Shown here one piece after another: positions 43,618 through 52,999 of a DNA stretch of 64,000 nt. Each line of letters begins with the position of its first letter. Positions within the stretch are counted from its first letter, which is position 1. The DNA lies in assembly GCA_942491735.1 (NCBI GenBank), contig CALOCN010000001.1, forward strand, positions 434,001 to 498,000, written 5' to 3'. The DNA comes from CALOCN01 sp942491735 (GTDB lineage Bacteria; Eisenbacteria; RBG-16-71-46; JABDJR01). A program made the position numbers and the translations under genes. The notes below the pieces were generated by a model. The model saw nothing but the letters and a program-made list of their open reading frames with translations. It ran no database searches and was not told the DNA's origin.

Positions 43618-44060
43618 TGGAACTCGAGGTCTATCTATCCGGAGAGATCCACACCGACTGGCGCGAGAAGATCGTGCAGGGAGTGGAGGATGCGGGGCTG
43701 CCGGTGCAGTTCTCCTCGCCCCAACTGGATCACGCAGCCAGTGACAACGTGGGGGCGGCCATCCTGGGTCCGGAGGACTCACCGTTCTGGAAGGATCACA
43801 AGTCGGCCAAGATCAACCAGATCCGTACCCGCACCGCCCTGGAGCGCTGCGACCTGGTGGTGGTTCGCTTCGGCGACAAGTACCGGCAGTGGAACGCGGC
43901 GTTCGACGCCGGTATCGCCGCCTCGTTGGGGAAACCGATCATCGTCCTGCACGGGCCGGAGCTGACCCACGCCCTCAAGGAAATCGACGCCGCGGCGCTC
44001 GCGGTGGCCGAGACCCCGGAACAGGTGGTGCAGATTCTCCAGTACGTGGTGGACGAGTAG
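43617..44060 (+). CDS. YtoQ-family protein
   Basis: 147 aa, alpha/beta, nucleoside-deoxyribosyltransferase-like fold. Opening 'LEVYLSGEIHTDWREKI', middle 'GPEDSPFWKDHKSAKINQIRTR', then 'CDLVVVRFGDKYRQWNAAFDAG' and 'GKPIIVLHG' are diagnostic of YtoQ. Biochemical function is not established. The ATG overlaps the stop of the selenoprotein gene and the next gene starts right after its stop, so it is embedded in the operon. Confidence 0.85.
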   Translation: MELEVYLSGEIHTDWREKIVQGVEDAGLPVQFSSPQLDHAASDNVGAAILGPEDSPFWKDHKSAKINQIRTRTALERCDLVVVRFGDKYRQWNAAFDAGIAASLGKPIIVLHGPELTHALKEIDAAALAVAETPEQVVQILQYVVDE

Positions 44061-44897
44061 ATGCGGCGCTGGGTCGGTCTTCTCGGGACCCTGACCGTGT
44101 TGCTCCTGCCCGTCCGGGCCTCGGCCCAGTCCATCCCCGCCCTGGTGGATCACCAGGTGGAGGAGGGCGTGACGGTGATGCTCCTGGCCAACGAGGGGTT
44201 CCTGCTGCGGGGGCCGGAGGGGGGCGTGCTGATCGATGCCTTCCTGGCCGAGTCCTTTTCGGGGTACGACGCGGTTCCGGCGCCGCTGTTGCAGGCCATG
44301 CAGGAAGGCAAACCGCCGTTCGATACGGTGACCCTGGCCCTGGCCAGCCATGCCCATCGGGATCACATCCAGGCCGAAGTGGCGGCCGCGTTCCTGGAGG
44401 CGCGTCCCGACGTGCGGTTCGTCAGCTCACCCCAGGTGGTGGAGTTGGTGCGTGAGGAACTGCCCGAGGACCTCGAGGTCCGCGTCGAGGAAACCCTTCC
44501 GGATGCGGGAAGCAAGCGCACCGTGCAGGAAGGCGGGATCCAGGTCGAGGTCCTGCGGCTTCGTCACGGGTCCTCGGACAACTACTCCATGCACAACCTG
44601 GGTCACATCATCACCCTGGGTGGCAAGCGGTTCCTTCACGTCGGTGATGCCGAGATGTTGGCCAGCCACTTCGCCGCCTACTCGGAGTTGCTCACGACGG
44701 TGGATGTGGCATTCATCCCGTACTGGTTCTTCGGCATGCCGGGGGGGCGGGAGATCGTCGAACAGTATCTCCCGGGAGTGAAGCTGATTCCCTGTCACAT
44801 CCCCAGCCACCAGTCCCGGGAGCGCATCCACGAGCAGGCGAGCGCGGTGGGAGACGTCTGGGTGCCCCTGGGTCCAATGGACGCGGGAACCTTCTAG
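44061..44897 (+). CDS. Exported MBL-fold metallo-hydrolase
   Basis: 278 aa with an N-terminal signal peptide (about 5-22, ending 'VRASAQ'). Metallo-beta-lactamase fold: 'LASHAHRDHIQAEV' is the HxHxDH zinc motif; 'LRHGSSDNYSMHNLGHIIT' and 'FLHVGDAE' provide further ligands; the late His in 'IPCHIPSHQ' completes the site. Periplasmic or surface location inferred. Substrate unknown. ATG begins directly after the ytoQ-like stop. Confidence 0.85.
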   Translation: MRRWVGLLGTLTVLLLPVRASAQSIPALVDHQVEEGVTVMLLANEGFLLRGPEGGVLIDAFLAESFSGYDAVPAPLLQAMQEGKPPFDTVTLALASHAHRDHIQAEVAAAFLEARPDVRFVSSPQVVELVREELPEDLEVRVEETLPDAGSKRTVQEGGIQVEVLRLRHGSSDNYSMHNLGHIITLGGKRFLHVGDAEMLASHFAAYSELLTTVDVAFIPYWFFGMPGGREIVEQYLPGVKLIPCHIPSHQSRERIHEQASAVGDVWVPLGPMDAGTF

Positions 44898-44916
44898 AGG
44901 ACCCACGTTTCGCTGC

Positions 44917-46692
44917 CTACTCGCCGCCCGTCTCCGTGGCCACGATCCAGCGTTCCACGATCTCGGCCAGGGTCTCCAGATCCACCGCGCCCTGCCCCAG
45001 CACCGCATCGTGGAAGTCCTGGATGCGGAACCGGTCTCCCAACCGTTCCTCGGCCAGACCCCGCAGACGGAAGATCTCCCGTTGCCCCAGCTTGTAGGCC
45101 AGCGCCTGCCCGGGCCAGGCAATGTAGCGATCCACCTCGTTGATGATGTTGTTCTCGGCCAGCACCGAGTTGGCGAGCATGTAGTCGATGGCCTGTTGCC
45201 GGGTCCAACCCAGGGCATGCATTCCGGTGTCCACCACCAGCCGACAGGCCCGCCACGAGTCGTAGCTGAGCATCCCGAACAGGTCGGTGTCGCTGGAGTA
45301 CAGCCCCATCTCCCGGGATAGGCGCTCGGTGTAGAGCCCCCAGCCCTCCACGTAGGCGGTCACCCCGCCATGGCGGCGGAACGCGGGGATGTCGTCGAGC
45401 TCCTGCATGATGGCGATCTGCAGATGGTGTCCGGGAATCGCCTCGTGGAAGGCCAGCGCTTCCGCCTCGTAGCGGGGTCGGGTTTCCGGGGCGTAGGTGT
45501 TGATGAAGTAGCGACCGGGGCGGGACCCGTCCGCGGCGGGGCGACGGTAGTAGGCAATGGTGGAGTGCTTCTCCTCGTGGGCCTCCATCCGCACCACGAT
45601 GCAGGGCGCCTCCGGCAGCACGCCGAACCACTTTGGCATGGCCTCGCGGGCCCGGCTCAATGCCTCGTCCGCCTTGGCCTGGACCTCGTCCCGGGTGGCG
45701 AAGTGCAGATCGGGGTCCTCGCGCAGGCGGCGATGGATCGTTTCCAGATCCGTCGTGCCCAGCACCCGTCCGCCCAACTCCCGCATCTCGTCGTTGATGC
45801 GGGCGACCTCGGTCAGCCCGATCCCATGGATCTCCCGCGGCTCCAGCGACAGCGAGGTGTGTACGGTGATGAGGTTCCGATAGCATGCGTCCCCGCCGGG
45901 GACGTGCATGATCCCCGGGGCGTCGTTGTCGCGGGCGCGGGGCAGGACCTCTTCCCGGAGGAAGTCCCGGTAGCGCATGAGTGCGGGTCGCACTCCGTTG
46001 CCCACCGCCGCGGTCAGCTGCTGGGCAAACTCGGCCCGGTACTGCTGGTCCCAGTCGTCGGGGATGGTTTCGAGCGGATTGAGCAGGGACCACTCCGAGA
46101 GCGGACGGGCTTCGTGGTCGTCCAGCTGTTCCAGGACCTTCTCCACCGCCTTGTTGATGGCGACCTTGTCCTGGGCCAGACCCTCGCGAAGGTTCGCGAT
46201 GTGCTGGTCCACATAGGGACCCATGGCCTCCCAGCGCTCCACCATGGCGCGGCCGCTTGCCTCGTCGCTCAGCTGCTGCAGGGACGGAATGTTGAACAGG
46301 CCGGCCTGGGGCCCGCCCAGCGGATCCACGTTCCAGGAGGAGAACCCGCAGGCCAGCCGGGCCAGGTCGCTGCGGATCTCGAACAGCAGGGCGGTGCGGG
46401 TGACCCGATCGGTCTCGCCCAGCGCGTCCACCGGGACCTGCTCCACCCGGGACAGAAGGTCCTCCAGTTGGGCCTGTTGGGCGTCCTGCCCGGCGGGGGA
46501 GTTGTCGGCCAGGAGGTTGTCGTAGCGGGTATCACCCAGCGACGTTGCGGTGGTGGGGTTGTTGCGCAGGTTGGCTTGCCAGTATTCCTCGGCGAGTTGC
46601 ATGAGGTCCTCCGTCGCCTCGGCGAGTACCGCAGGGGGAGTGATCAGGGAAGTGGTCAGGATGAGCAGAGCCGCGAGCAGGGAACGACGCAT
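44917..46692 (-). CDS. Exported DUF885-family peptidase-like protein
   Basis: 591 aa. Signal peptide about 3-24 ('LLAALLILTTSLITPPAVLA'). DUF885 features: early 'EYWQANLRNNPTTATSLGD' and the metal-site-like 'EALAFHEAIPGHHLQ' with HExxPGHH, then 'EGWGLYTERLSREMG'. These resemble gluzincin-like carboxypeptidases, so periplasmic peptide hydrolysis is likely. ATG 46692 follows AGGAGG; the frame continues upstream without family sequence. It is convergent with the metallo-hydrolase (19-nt gap) and divergent from the RND adaptor. Confidence 0.88.
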   Translation of the reverse strand: MRRSLLAALLILTTSLITPPAVLAEATEDLMQLAEEYWQANLRNNPTTATSLGDTRYDNLLADNSPAGQDAQQAQLEDLLSRVEQVPVDALGETDRVTRTALLFEIRSDLARLACGFSSWNVDPLGGPQAGLFNIPSLQQLSDEASGRAMVERWEAMGPYVDQHIANLREGLAQDKVAINKAVEKVLEQLDDHEARPLSEWSLLNPLETIPDDWDQQYRAEFAQQLTAAVGNGVRPALMRYRDFLREEVLPRARDNDAPGIMHVPGGDACYRNLITVHTSLSLEPREIHGIGLTEVARINDEMRELGGRVLGTTDLETIHRRLREDPDLHFATRDEVQAKADEALSRAREAMPKWFGVLPEAPCIVVRMEAHEEKHSTIAYYRRPAADGSRPGRYFINTYAPETRPRYEAEALAFHEAIPGHHLQIAIMQELDDIPAFRRHGGVTAYVEGWGLYTERLSREMGLYSSDTDLFGMLSYDSWRACRLVVDTGMHALGWTRQQAIDYMLANSVLAENNIINEVDRYIAWPGQALAYKLGQREIFRLRGLAEERLGDRFRIQDFHDAVLGQGAVDLETLAEIVERWIVATETGGE

Positions 46693-46722
46693 GGGGCCTC
46701 CTGGATGTCGAGCCGGGATGCA

Positions 46723-46751
46723 ACAATACGCGGACGGTAGTGATTCATCAA
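46723..46751 (-). promoter_or_regulatory. Candidate promoter of the DUF885 gene
   Basis: On the minus strand TTGATG (46751-46746), 17-nt spacer, TATTGT (46728-46723). Transcription from about 46716 would give a short ~24-nt leader with AGGAGG. Each box matches consensus at four of six positions. Confidence 0.3.
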
Positions 46752-46881
46752 AACGTTCGGGAGGGGCGGGACGTCGTTGCAAGTATGGTAGGCTCACCCG
46801 CTCAACCCCCCCTCGGTTCAGCTTCTACGAACGATCCCCCGGTCCCGTCATGTGCGGACCTGGTTGGAGATCCCCCCCTAC

Positions 46882-48045
46882 ATGGTAACTATGCAATCCC
46901 ATAACGTATTGCGCCTTAAGGAATTGCCGGTCGCCCGCGTCCTGTCCATCCTGTGCCTTTCCTTGCCTCTCCTTGTGGGGTGTGGCGGTGGTGAAGGCGA
47001 CTCCGCGGCCCAGGCCCAGGGACGCGGGGGTCCCGGCGGCGGCAAACCTGCCCAGGCCCCGGTCGCGGTGGCGGTGGAAACGGCCAGCCGGGGACCCATC
47101 TCCAGCTACTACAGCGCTACCGCGAGCCTGGACCCCAACAAACAGGCGGACGTTCTGGCCCGGGTGGCCGGGGTGGTGACCTCGATCCGGGCCGAGGAGG
47201 GGGACCGGGTGTCCAAGGGGGCCGACCTGCTGCGGATCGAGGAACGGGAGTTCCAGTTGCGTCTGGCCCAGGCCGAAGCCGAAGCGGCCAAGCAGAAGAC
47301 CAAGTACGAGCGTCTCGACCGCATGTTCAAGGAGAACCTCATCTCCGCGGACGAGTTCGAGACCACCACCAACGATTTTGCCGCCGCGGAGGCCTCCCGG
47401 GACCTGGCCAAGCTGGAGTTGTCCTACACCCGCGTGGTCGCACCCTTCGACGGCCGGGTGACCCAGCGTTTCGTGGATCCCGGTCAGACGGTGAGCAACG
47501 GGACCGCGCTCTTTTCCCTGGTGGACGTCAGCCGGCTCCTGGCCCGGGTCCATGTGCCGGCACGGGAGTTCCGCGAGATCCAGACCGACCAGACCGTATT
47601 GCTCAAGGTGGACTCCACCGACCAGCGGCTGAGCGGACGCATCCAGCTGGTGAGCCCGGTGGTGGACCCCACCTCGGGCACCATCAAGGTCACGGTGGAG
47701 ATCGACGAGTACCCGGGCATGATCCGGCCCGGCGACTTCGCCGAAGTGCTCATCGTCACCGACCGTCACGAGAATGCGGTGCTTGTCCCCAAGACCTCGG
47801 TGGTCACCGACAAGGGGGACCGTATCGTCTACGTCGCGGCCGCCGACTCCACCGCGGAACGACGTCTGGTCACGGTGGGGTTCGAGGACGAGGAACACGC
47901 CGAGATCCTGACCGGGCTCACCGAGGGGGAGCCGGTCGTGGTGCAGGGGCAGCGTTCGCTGCGCGAGGGCGCCCCGATCAAGATCATGGAGCGACTCCGC
48001 TACGCGGATGAAGCTTCCTCCGACACGACCCTGGCCGGTTCCTGA
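46882..48045 (+). CDS. RND efflux periplasmic adaptor (membrane-fusion lipoprotein)
   Basis: 387 aa. Lipoprotein signal with 'PLLVGC' (Cys34 from this start). Then the adaptor layout: beta-barrel/lipoyl half 'SLDPNKQADVLARVAGVVTS', a helical hairpin (about 105-165, 'LRLAQAEAEAAKQKTKYERL'), second lipoyl half 'YTRVVAPFDGRVTQRFVDPG', and the barrel. It bridges the inner-membrane pump to an outer-membrane channel. Starts at 46852, 46882 and 46891 are all possible; none has an ideal ribosome site. The stop overlaps the pump gene (TGATG). Confidence 0.9.
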   Translation: MVTMQSHNVLRLKELPVARVLSILCLSLPLLVGCGGGEGDSAAQAQGRGGPGGGKPAQAPVAVAVETASRGPISSYYSATASLDPNKQADVLARVAGVVTSIRAEEGDRVSKGADLLRIEEREFQLRLAQAEAEAAKQKTKYERLDRMFKENLISADEFETTTNDFAAAEASRDLAKLELSYTRVVAPFDGRVTQRFVDPGQTVSNGTALFSLVDVSRLLARVHVPAREFREIQTDQTVLLKVDSTDQRLSGRIQLVSPVVDPTSGTIKVTVEIDEYPGMIRPGDFAEVLIVTDRHENAVLVPKTSVVTDKGDRIVYVAAADSTAERRLVTVGFEDEEHAEILTGLTEGEPVVVQGQRSLREGAPIKIMERLRYADEASSDTTLAGS

Positions 48046-51000
48046 TGCGGGGCCTCGTCGCACTCGCCGTACGCCGGCGGGTCACCGTGCTCATGGTCTC
48101 GCTTGCCGTGGCCGCGTTCGGCATGGTGGGCTACAACCGCCTTCCCCTGGACCTTCTGCCGGACATCAGCTACCCGTCCCTCACCGTCCAGACCGACTTC
48201 CCCGACACCGCGCCGGCCGAGGTGGAGAACCTGGTCACCCGCCCGGTCGAGGAGGCGGTGGGCGTGCTCAAGGGGCTGCACACCATCCACTCGGTCTCCC
48301 GCGCCGGTGTCTCCGAGGTCACCCTGGAGTTCGACTGGGATGCCGACATGGACCTGCTCTCCATGGACGTGCGGGAGAAGCTGGATCGGCTGATTCTTCC
48401 GGTCGGGGCCGAGGCCCCCATCGTGCTTCGCTTCGACCCGTCGTTCGATCCCATCATGCGTCTCGCGGTCACCGGCCCCTCGGAACTCACCGCGCTGCGT
48501 CGCATGTCGGAAAAGCAGCTCAAGCAGGAGCTGGAGACGGTCAAGGGGATCGCCGGGGCGAACATCAAGGGCGGCCTCGAGGACGAGATCCAGATCGACG
48601 TGAACCAGGATCGACTGGCCGCACTGGGTCTGTCCATGGAGACCGTGCGCACGGTGGTCGGGTTCTCCAACGTGAACCTTCCCGGGGGGTCCCTGGAGGA
48701 TGACACCAGTTTCTACCTGGTGCGTACCGTGAACGAGTTCGACTCGGTGGAAGAGATCGGGGAACTCATCCTCCGCCGGGATGACCGGGGACTGGTGCGG
48801 CTCAAGGACGTGGCGCAGGTGCGTCGGGGCTCCAAGGAACAAACCGAGATCACCCGGGTCGACGGGGTGGAGGGGATCGAGATCGCGGTGTTCAAGGAGG
48901 GGGACGCCAACACCGTGACCACCGCACGCCTGGTGCGCGGGATCGTGGGGGATCTGGAGGACAAGCTCCCGCCGGACCATACGGTGACCGTCCTGTTTGA
49001 CCAGTCCCGCTTCATCGAACAGGCCATCAAGGAGGTTCGGAGCGCCGCGCTCATCGGCGGTGCCCTGGCTATCCTGGTTCTCTTTGCCTTCCTGCGCGAT
49101 GTGCGTAGCACCCTGATCATCGCCACCTCCATCCCGCTCTCGGTGGTGGCCGCGTTCATGATCATGTATCGCACCGAAGTGTCCCTCAACATCATGTCCC
49201 TGGGCGGTCTCACCCTGGGGATCGGGATGCTGGTGGACAACTCCATCGTGGTCCTGGAGTCCATCTTCCGCCGTCGCCAACAGGGCGTGAGCCTGGCCCA
49301 GGCCGCCGTGGACGGGACCACCGAGGTGGGGGGGGCGGTGTTGGCTTCGACGTTGACCACGGTTGCGGTGTTCCTTCCGATCATCTTCGTGGAGGGAATC
49401 GCCGGTCAGCTTTTCGGCGACATGGCACTGACCGTGACCTACAGCCTGCTGGCCTCGCTGGTGGTGGCGGTCACCCTCATTCCCATGCTGAGTGCCCTGG
49501 GCAAGGAGAAGCGTGGCCCGGTCCAGGACACACCGACCGCTGCTCCGGCGGCGGCGACCCTGGGTGTGTTCTCGCGGGGATATGACGCGTTGGTGCGCGG
49601 GGCGCTCAAACACCGCGCCCTGACCGTGCTGGTGGCGTTCGGTCTCTTCGCCGGAACCATGGCCCTGGTCCCCAGGGTGGGCACGGAGCTCATCCCGGCC
49701 ATCAGCGAGGGGGAGTTCTTCTACGAGGTGAACCTGCCCGAGGGCTCGCCGCTGACCGCGACCGATCGGGTCATGCGGTCCATGGAGGCCTTCGTTGCCG
49801 GGACGCCCGGGGTGGAACGACAGTACAGCACGGTGGGGAGCCGGCTCGTTTCCGGTGGGGTCTCGCTCAATACCGACGGGGAAAACCTGGGCCAGGTCAA
49901 CATCGTGCTGGCCGATCGCTCCGACGAATCCAGCGAGGACCGGGTGGTCGCGGCCCTTCGGGACCAGTTCAACGGCATTCCGGACCTGGAGGCCAAGTTC
50001 GGAAAACCCTCCTACTTCAGCCTCAAGACCCCGGTCGAAGTCCTGCTCTTCGGCGAGGACCTGGAGATCCTGCGCGACTACTCCATCGAGCTCCAGGAGG
50101 ACCTGCACGCCGTTCCCGGTCTGGTGGACGTTCGTTCCTCGCTTGAAGCGGGGAGTCCGGAGCTGCAGGTCATCTTCGATCGGGCCAGGGTGGCGCGGCT
50201 GGGGCTCGACATGCGTGTGCTCTCCGAGACCCTGCGCGATCGCATCCAGGGCGCGGTACCGACCCTCTACAAGGACCAGGATCGCCAGATCGACATCCGG
50301 GTGCGCAACCGGGAGTCGGATCGGGCCACGGCCCAGGACATCCGGAATCTCATGATTCCCGGTCCCGACGGGAGTTCCCTGCGGCTCCTTACCGTGGCCG
50401 ACGTGGTGGAGGATCGTGGACCGGCGGAGATCCACCGGTTGCAGCAGCAGCGCGCGGCCATTGTCAGCGCCAACCTGGAGGGGCGCAGCCTTGGTGCGGT
50501 AATGGGTGACCTGCGGGGCCAACTTGCCGCAACCCCGCCCCCTCCCGGCGTCACCGTGGAGCTGGGCGGACAGAATCGCGAGATGCAGGTCTCCTTCAAC
50601 AGCCTCAAGTTCGCCATCGCCCTGGCCATCTTTCTCGTCTATCTGGTCATGGCCGCTACCTTCGAGTCGCTGGTCCACCCCTTCGTGGTGCTGTTCACCA
50701 TCCCCCTCGCCCTGGTCGGCGTGGTGTTCGGGCTCATGGTCACCGGTACCAACATCAGCGTGATCGTGCTCATCGGGGCGGTGATGCTGGTGGGAATCGT
50801 GGTCAACAATGCCATTGTGCTCATCGACAGCGTGAACCAGTTCCGCCGGGCCGGGCTGGACAAGCTGGAAGCGGTGGTGGCGGCCGGGCACGTCCGTCTG
50901 CGCCCCATCCTCATGACCACCCTCACCACCGTGCTGGGCCTGCTCCCCATGGCGCTCGCCTTTGGTCAGGGGTCCGAGTTGCGCTCCCCGCTGGCCATCG

Positions 51001-51137
51001 TGGTGAGTTTCGGCCTGGTCTTCAGCACCTTCCTCACCCTCGTCGTGATCCCGGCCGTCTACATGCTGGTCCCGTCCGGGGTGCGTGCGGAAGAGGACGA
51101 CGAGGAACCGGTAGCGAGTCCCGCGACGGCGTCGTAG
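48045..51137 (+). CDS. RND-family efflux pump, inner-membrane transporter
   Basis: 1030 aa, twelve membrane helices with two large periplasmic loops (about 35-330 and 540-850). N-terminus 'AVRRRVTVLMVSLAVAAFGM', TM4 'GGLTLGIGMLVDNSIVVLES' keeps one acidic relay residue (Asp followed by Asn instead of Asp-Asp), and 'FVYLVMAATFESLVHPF' precedes TM11. Export of hydrophobic compounds by proton exchange is expected. It is translationally coupled to its adaptor; no outer-membrane TolC-like gene is adjacent. Substrate not predictable. Confidence 0.93.
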   Translation: MRGLVALAVRRRVTVLMVSLAVAAFGMVGYNRLPLDLLPDISYPSLTVQTDFPDTAPAEVENLVTRPVEEAVGVLKGLHTIHSVSRAGVSEVTLEFDWDADMDLLSMDVREKLDRLILPVGAEAPIVLRFDPSFDPIMRLAVTGPSELTALRRMSEKQLKQELETVKGIAGANIKGGLEDEIQIDVNQDRLAALGLSMETVRTVVGFSNVNLPGGSLEDDTSFYLVRTVNEFDSVEEIGELILRRDDRGLVRLKDVAQVRRGSKEQTEITRVDGVEGIEIAVFKEGDANTVTTARLVRGIVGDLEDKLPPDHTVTVLFDQSRFIEQAIKEVRSAALIGGALAILVLFAFLRDVRSTLIIATSIPLSVVAAFMIMYRTEVSLNIMSLGGLTLGIGMLVDNSIVVLESIFRRRQQGVSLAQAAVDGTTEVGGAVLASTLTTVAVFLPIIFVEGIAGQLFGDMALTVTYSLLASLVVAVTLIPMLSALGKEKRGPVQDTPTAAPAAATLGVFSRGYDALVRGALKHRALTVLVAFGLFAGTMALVPRVGTELIPAISEGEFFYEVNLPEGSPLTATDRVMRSMEAFVAGTPGVERQYSTVGSRLVSGGVSLNTDGENLGQVNIVLADRSDESSEDRVVAALRDQFNGIPDLEAKFGKPSYFSLKTPVEVLLFGEDLEILRDYSIELQEDLHAVPGLVDVRSSLEAGSPELQVIFDRARVARLGLDMRVLSETLRDRIQGAVPTLYKDQDRQIDIRVRNRESDRATAQDIRNLMIPGPDGSSLRLLTVADVVEDRGPAEIHRLQQQRAAIVSANLEGRSLGAVMGDLRGQLAATPPPPGVTVELGGQNREMQVSFNSLKFAIALAIFLVYLVMAATFESLVHPFVVLFTIPLALVGVVFGLMVTGTNISVIVLIGAVMLVGIVVNNAIVLIDSVNQFRRAGLDKLEAVVAAGHVRLRPILMTTLTTVLGLLPMALAFGQGSELRSPLAIVVSFGLVFSTFLTLVVIPAVYMLVPSGVRAEEDDEEPVASPATAS

Positions 51138-51451
51138 ATCTTGCGTCTGTCCCGTTGGAATCTCACACCCCGCGGGGGACTCCGAGCTGGAGGGAAGAGG
51201 GGGTCCCGACGACGACGCCCTGACGCCGTCATGGGTCGGCCGGCGACCCCGAGTACGGGACGTCGAGAAGCGCATGACGTGAGCCGGCCGGGGCCCCATG
51301 ATGGCGGCAGCAGCGAACAAGGACGATCCAGTGGATCGTCCGCAGAGAGCGAGCAAGGAGGAGGGACCCCCTCTTTCCGGAAGCTCGGAGGCCCGGCGTG
51401 GTTTGACGCGCACCCGAAACTCCCGGAGAATGCCGTTCTGGAGGATTCCTG
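51138..51451. other. Non-coding gap with a highly folded inverted-repeat element (51171-51398)
   Basis: No credible gene. Outer arms about 30 nt long pair imperfectly: CTCCGAGCT (51180-51188) with AGCTCGGAG (51382-51390), and GGGAAGAGGGGGTCCC (51192-51207) with 51363-51378 (one extra T). Nested inside, CGCCGTCATGGG near 51225-51236 pairs with CCCATGATGGCG (51296-51307, one G-U) and GGCCGGC with GCCGGCC (51284-51290). A separate perfect hairpin GGACGATCCA-G-TGGATCGTCC spans 51321-51341. The layout fits a MITE-like element or a structured RNA. Confidence 0.7.
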
Positions 51452-52999
51452 GTGCCAGAGACGGTTATTTGGGATGTGTTCGTCCGTTTCGGTCTTGCCG
51501 CACTCCTGGGCGTGCTGGTGGGGCTGGAGCGCGGGATTTCCGCAGACGAGGAGATTCATGTCGGCCTGCGCGACTTCATCCTTGTCTCGCTGTTCGGTGC
51601 GCTGAGCGCCACGATCGCCGATCGCTACGGCGCTCCCTGGATCGTGCTGGGCGGCTTTGCCGCCGTGGCCTTCCTCCTCCTCTTTGCCTACCGCACCGAG
51701 GCCAAGCGCCGGGGTGAGAGCGCCGGGATCACCACCGAGCTGGCCGCCATGCTCACCTTCTTCCTGGGGGTGCTGGCCTCGTTCGGTTCCTTCACCCTGG
51801 CCATTGCCCTGGCCATCGCGGTCGTGGTGGTGCTCTCGCAGAAGCAGGCCATCCGATCCTTCCCGCGGCGAGTGCAGGCTTTCGAGTTCGACGCGGTGGT
51901 CAAGCTGCTGGTCATCACTTTCGTGGTCCTGCCTATCCTGCCGCGGGAGCCGCTCACCGACATCCTCACCATGCCCCTGGGCCAGGTGGACCAGGTCAGT
52001 GCCGACGGGGAAACGTTGGGCATCCAGTTGGACTCGGGGCGGCGGCTCCGGGTGGACTCGTCGGTCCAGGTCTTTGGTCCCTACGGCGGCGATCTTGGGC
52101 GGGCCACCGTGGAGCGGGCCACTTCCGGGCGGGCCTGGATCCGTTCCGAGCTGGACGGGTTCGAGGGTCTAGACGTGGGCGCGGTTCTCCGTACCGACCT
52201 CGGCATCCCGTCCCTCCAGGTGGCGTTCTCGGCCATCAACCCCTATCGCATCTGGCTCCTGGTCGTCCTGGTTTCCGCCATCAGCTTTGTCGGCTATCTC
52301 CTCATCAAGGTGCTTCGATCCGACGCCGGTATCGGCATCACGGGTCTCGTGGGTGGACTGGCCTCGAGTACGGTGACCACGGTGAGTTTCGCCACCCGGA
52401 GCAAGGAGGCCCAGCAGTGGTCGCGATCCTTCGCGGTGGCCATTGTCCTGGCCTCCTCGGTCATGTTCCCCCGACTCTGTCTGCAGATTGCCATCGTCAA
52501 CATGGAACTGTTCCAGCGCACGTTTCTCCCCCTCATCGTGATCGGGGGGGTTGGGCTCGTCACCGCGGTGGTGCTCATGAGCCGCTCGCAACGGGATGCG
52601 GTCAGCGAACCGCTGGAGCTGCGCAACCCCTTCAGTCTCAAGTCCGCCCTGACCTTCGCCGCGGTCTTCACCCTGGTCCTGGTCTTCACCCGGCTCGCCC
52701 TGTTCTACCTGGGCAACCAGTGGCTTCCCCTGGTCTCCATTCTCAGCGGGCTCACCGACGCCGATGCCATCGCCTTCTCCATCAGCGACGCGGAACAGGC
52801 CGGGCTGATCAGTCTGGACTGGGCCGGGTTCAACGTGGTCCTGGGTGCACTGGCCAACACCCTGACCAAGGTCGCCATCGTGTCCGCCCTGGGCACGCGG
52901 ACCCTGCTGCGGGAAGTGTTCATCGCCTTCATGGTCATGCTGGTCGCCGGCGCGCTGACCGTGTTCGTGTTCTACGGCCCCGGCGTGCTGGGGGGCTAG
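51452..52999 (+). CDS. MgtC/SapB-DUF4010 membrane protein
   Basis: 515 aa. N-terminal MgtC/SapB-like domain (about 1-140; 'FGLAALLGVLVGLERG' with 'LRDFILVSLFGALSA'), then a hydrophilic insert (about 165-250) and a DUF4010 membrane domain ('GLASSTVTTVSFATRSKEAQ', 'LSGLTDADAIAFSISD'). MgtC proteins act in Mg2+ limitation and ATPase regulation; the fused MgtC-DUF4010 type is widespread but uncharacterised. The insert contains beta-like 'DGETLGIQLDSGRRLRVDS' and is not usual to my knowledge. GTG 51452 follows GGAGG. It sits directly after the folded element. Confidence 0.88.
   Translation: MPETVIWDVFVRFGLAALLGVLVGLERGISADEEIHVGLRDFILVSLFGALSATIADRYGAPWIVLGGFAAVAFLLLFAYRTEAKRRGESAGITTELAAMLTFFLGVLASFGSFTLAIALAIAVVVVLSQKQAIRSFPRRVQAFEFDAVVKLLVITFVVLPILPREPLTDILTMPLGQVDQVSADGETLGIQLDSGRRLRVDSSVQVFGPYGGDLGRATVERATSGRAWIRSELDGFEGLDVGAVLRTDLGIPSLQVAFSAINPYRIWLLVVLVSAISFVGYLLIKVLRSDAGIGITGLVGGLASSTVTTVSFATRSKEAQQWSRSFAVAIVLASSVMFPRLCLQIAIVNMELFQRTFLPLIVIGGVGLVTAVVLMSRSQRDAVSEPLELRNPFSLKSALTFAAVFTLVLVFTRLALFYLGNQWLPLVSILSGLTDADAIAFSISDAEQAGLISLDWAGFNVVLGALANTLTKVAIVSALGTRTLLREVFIAFMVMLVAGALTVFVFYGPGVLGG

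Noticed and set aside
48000..51413. Long minus-strand open frame across the first RND pump
   Set aside because: Antisense shadow; low-complexity His/Gly/Gln product, whereas the plus strand has full RND features.
51141..51605. Plus-strand open frames in the folded gap before the MgtC-like gene
   Set aside because: Composition follows the inverted repeats, no ribosome site, and they run into the real gene out of frame.
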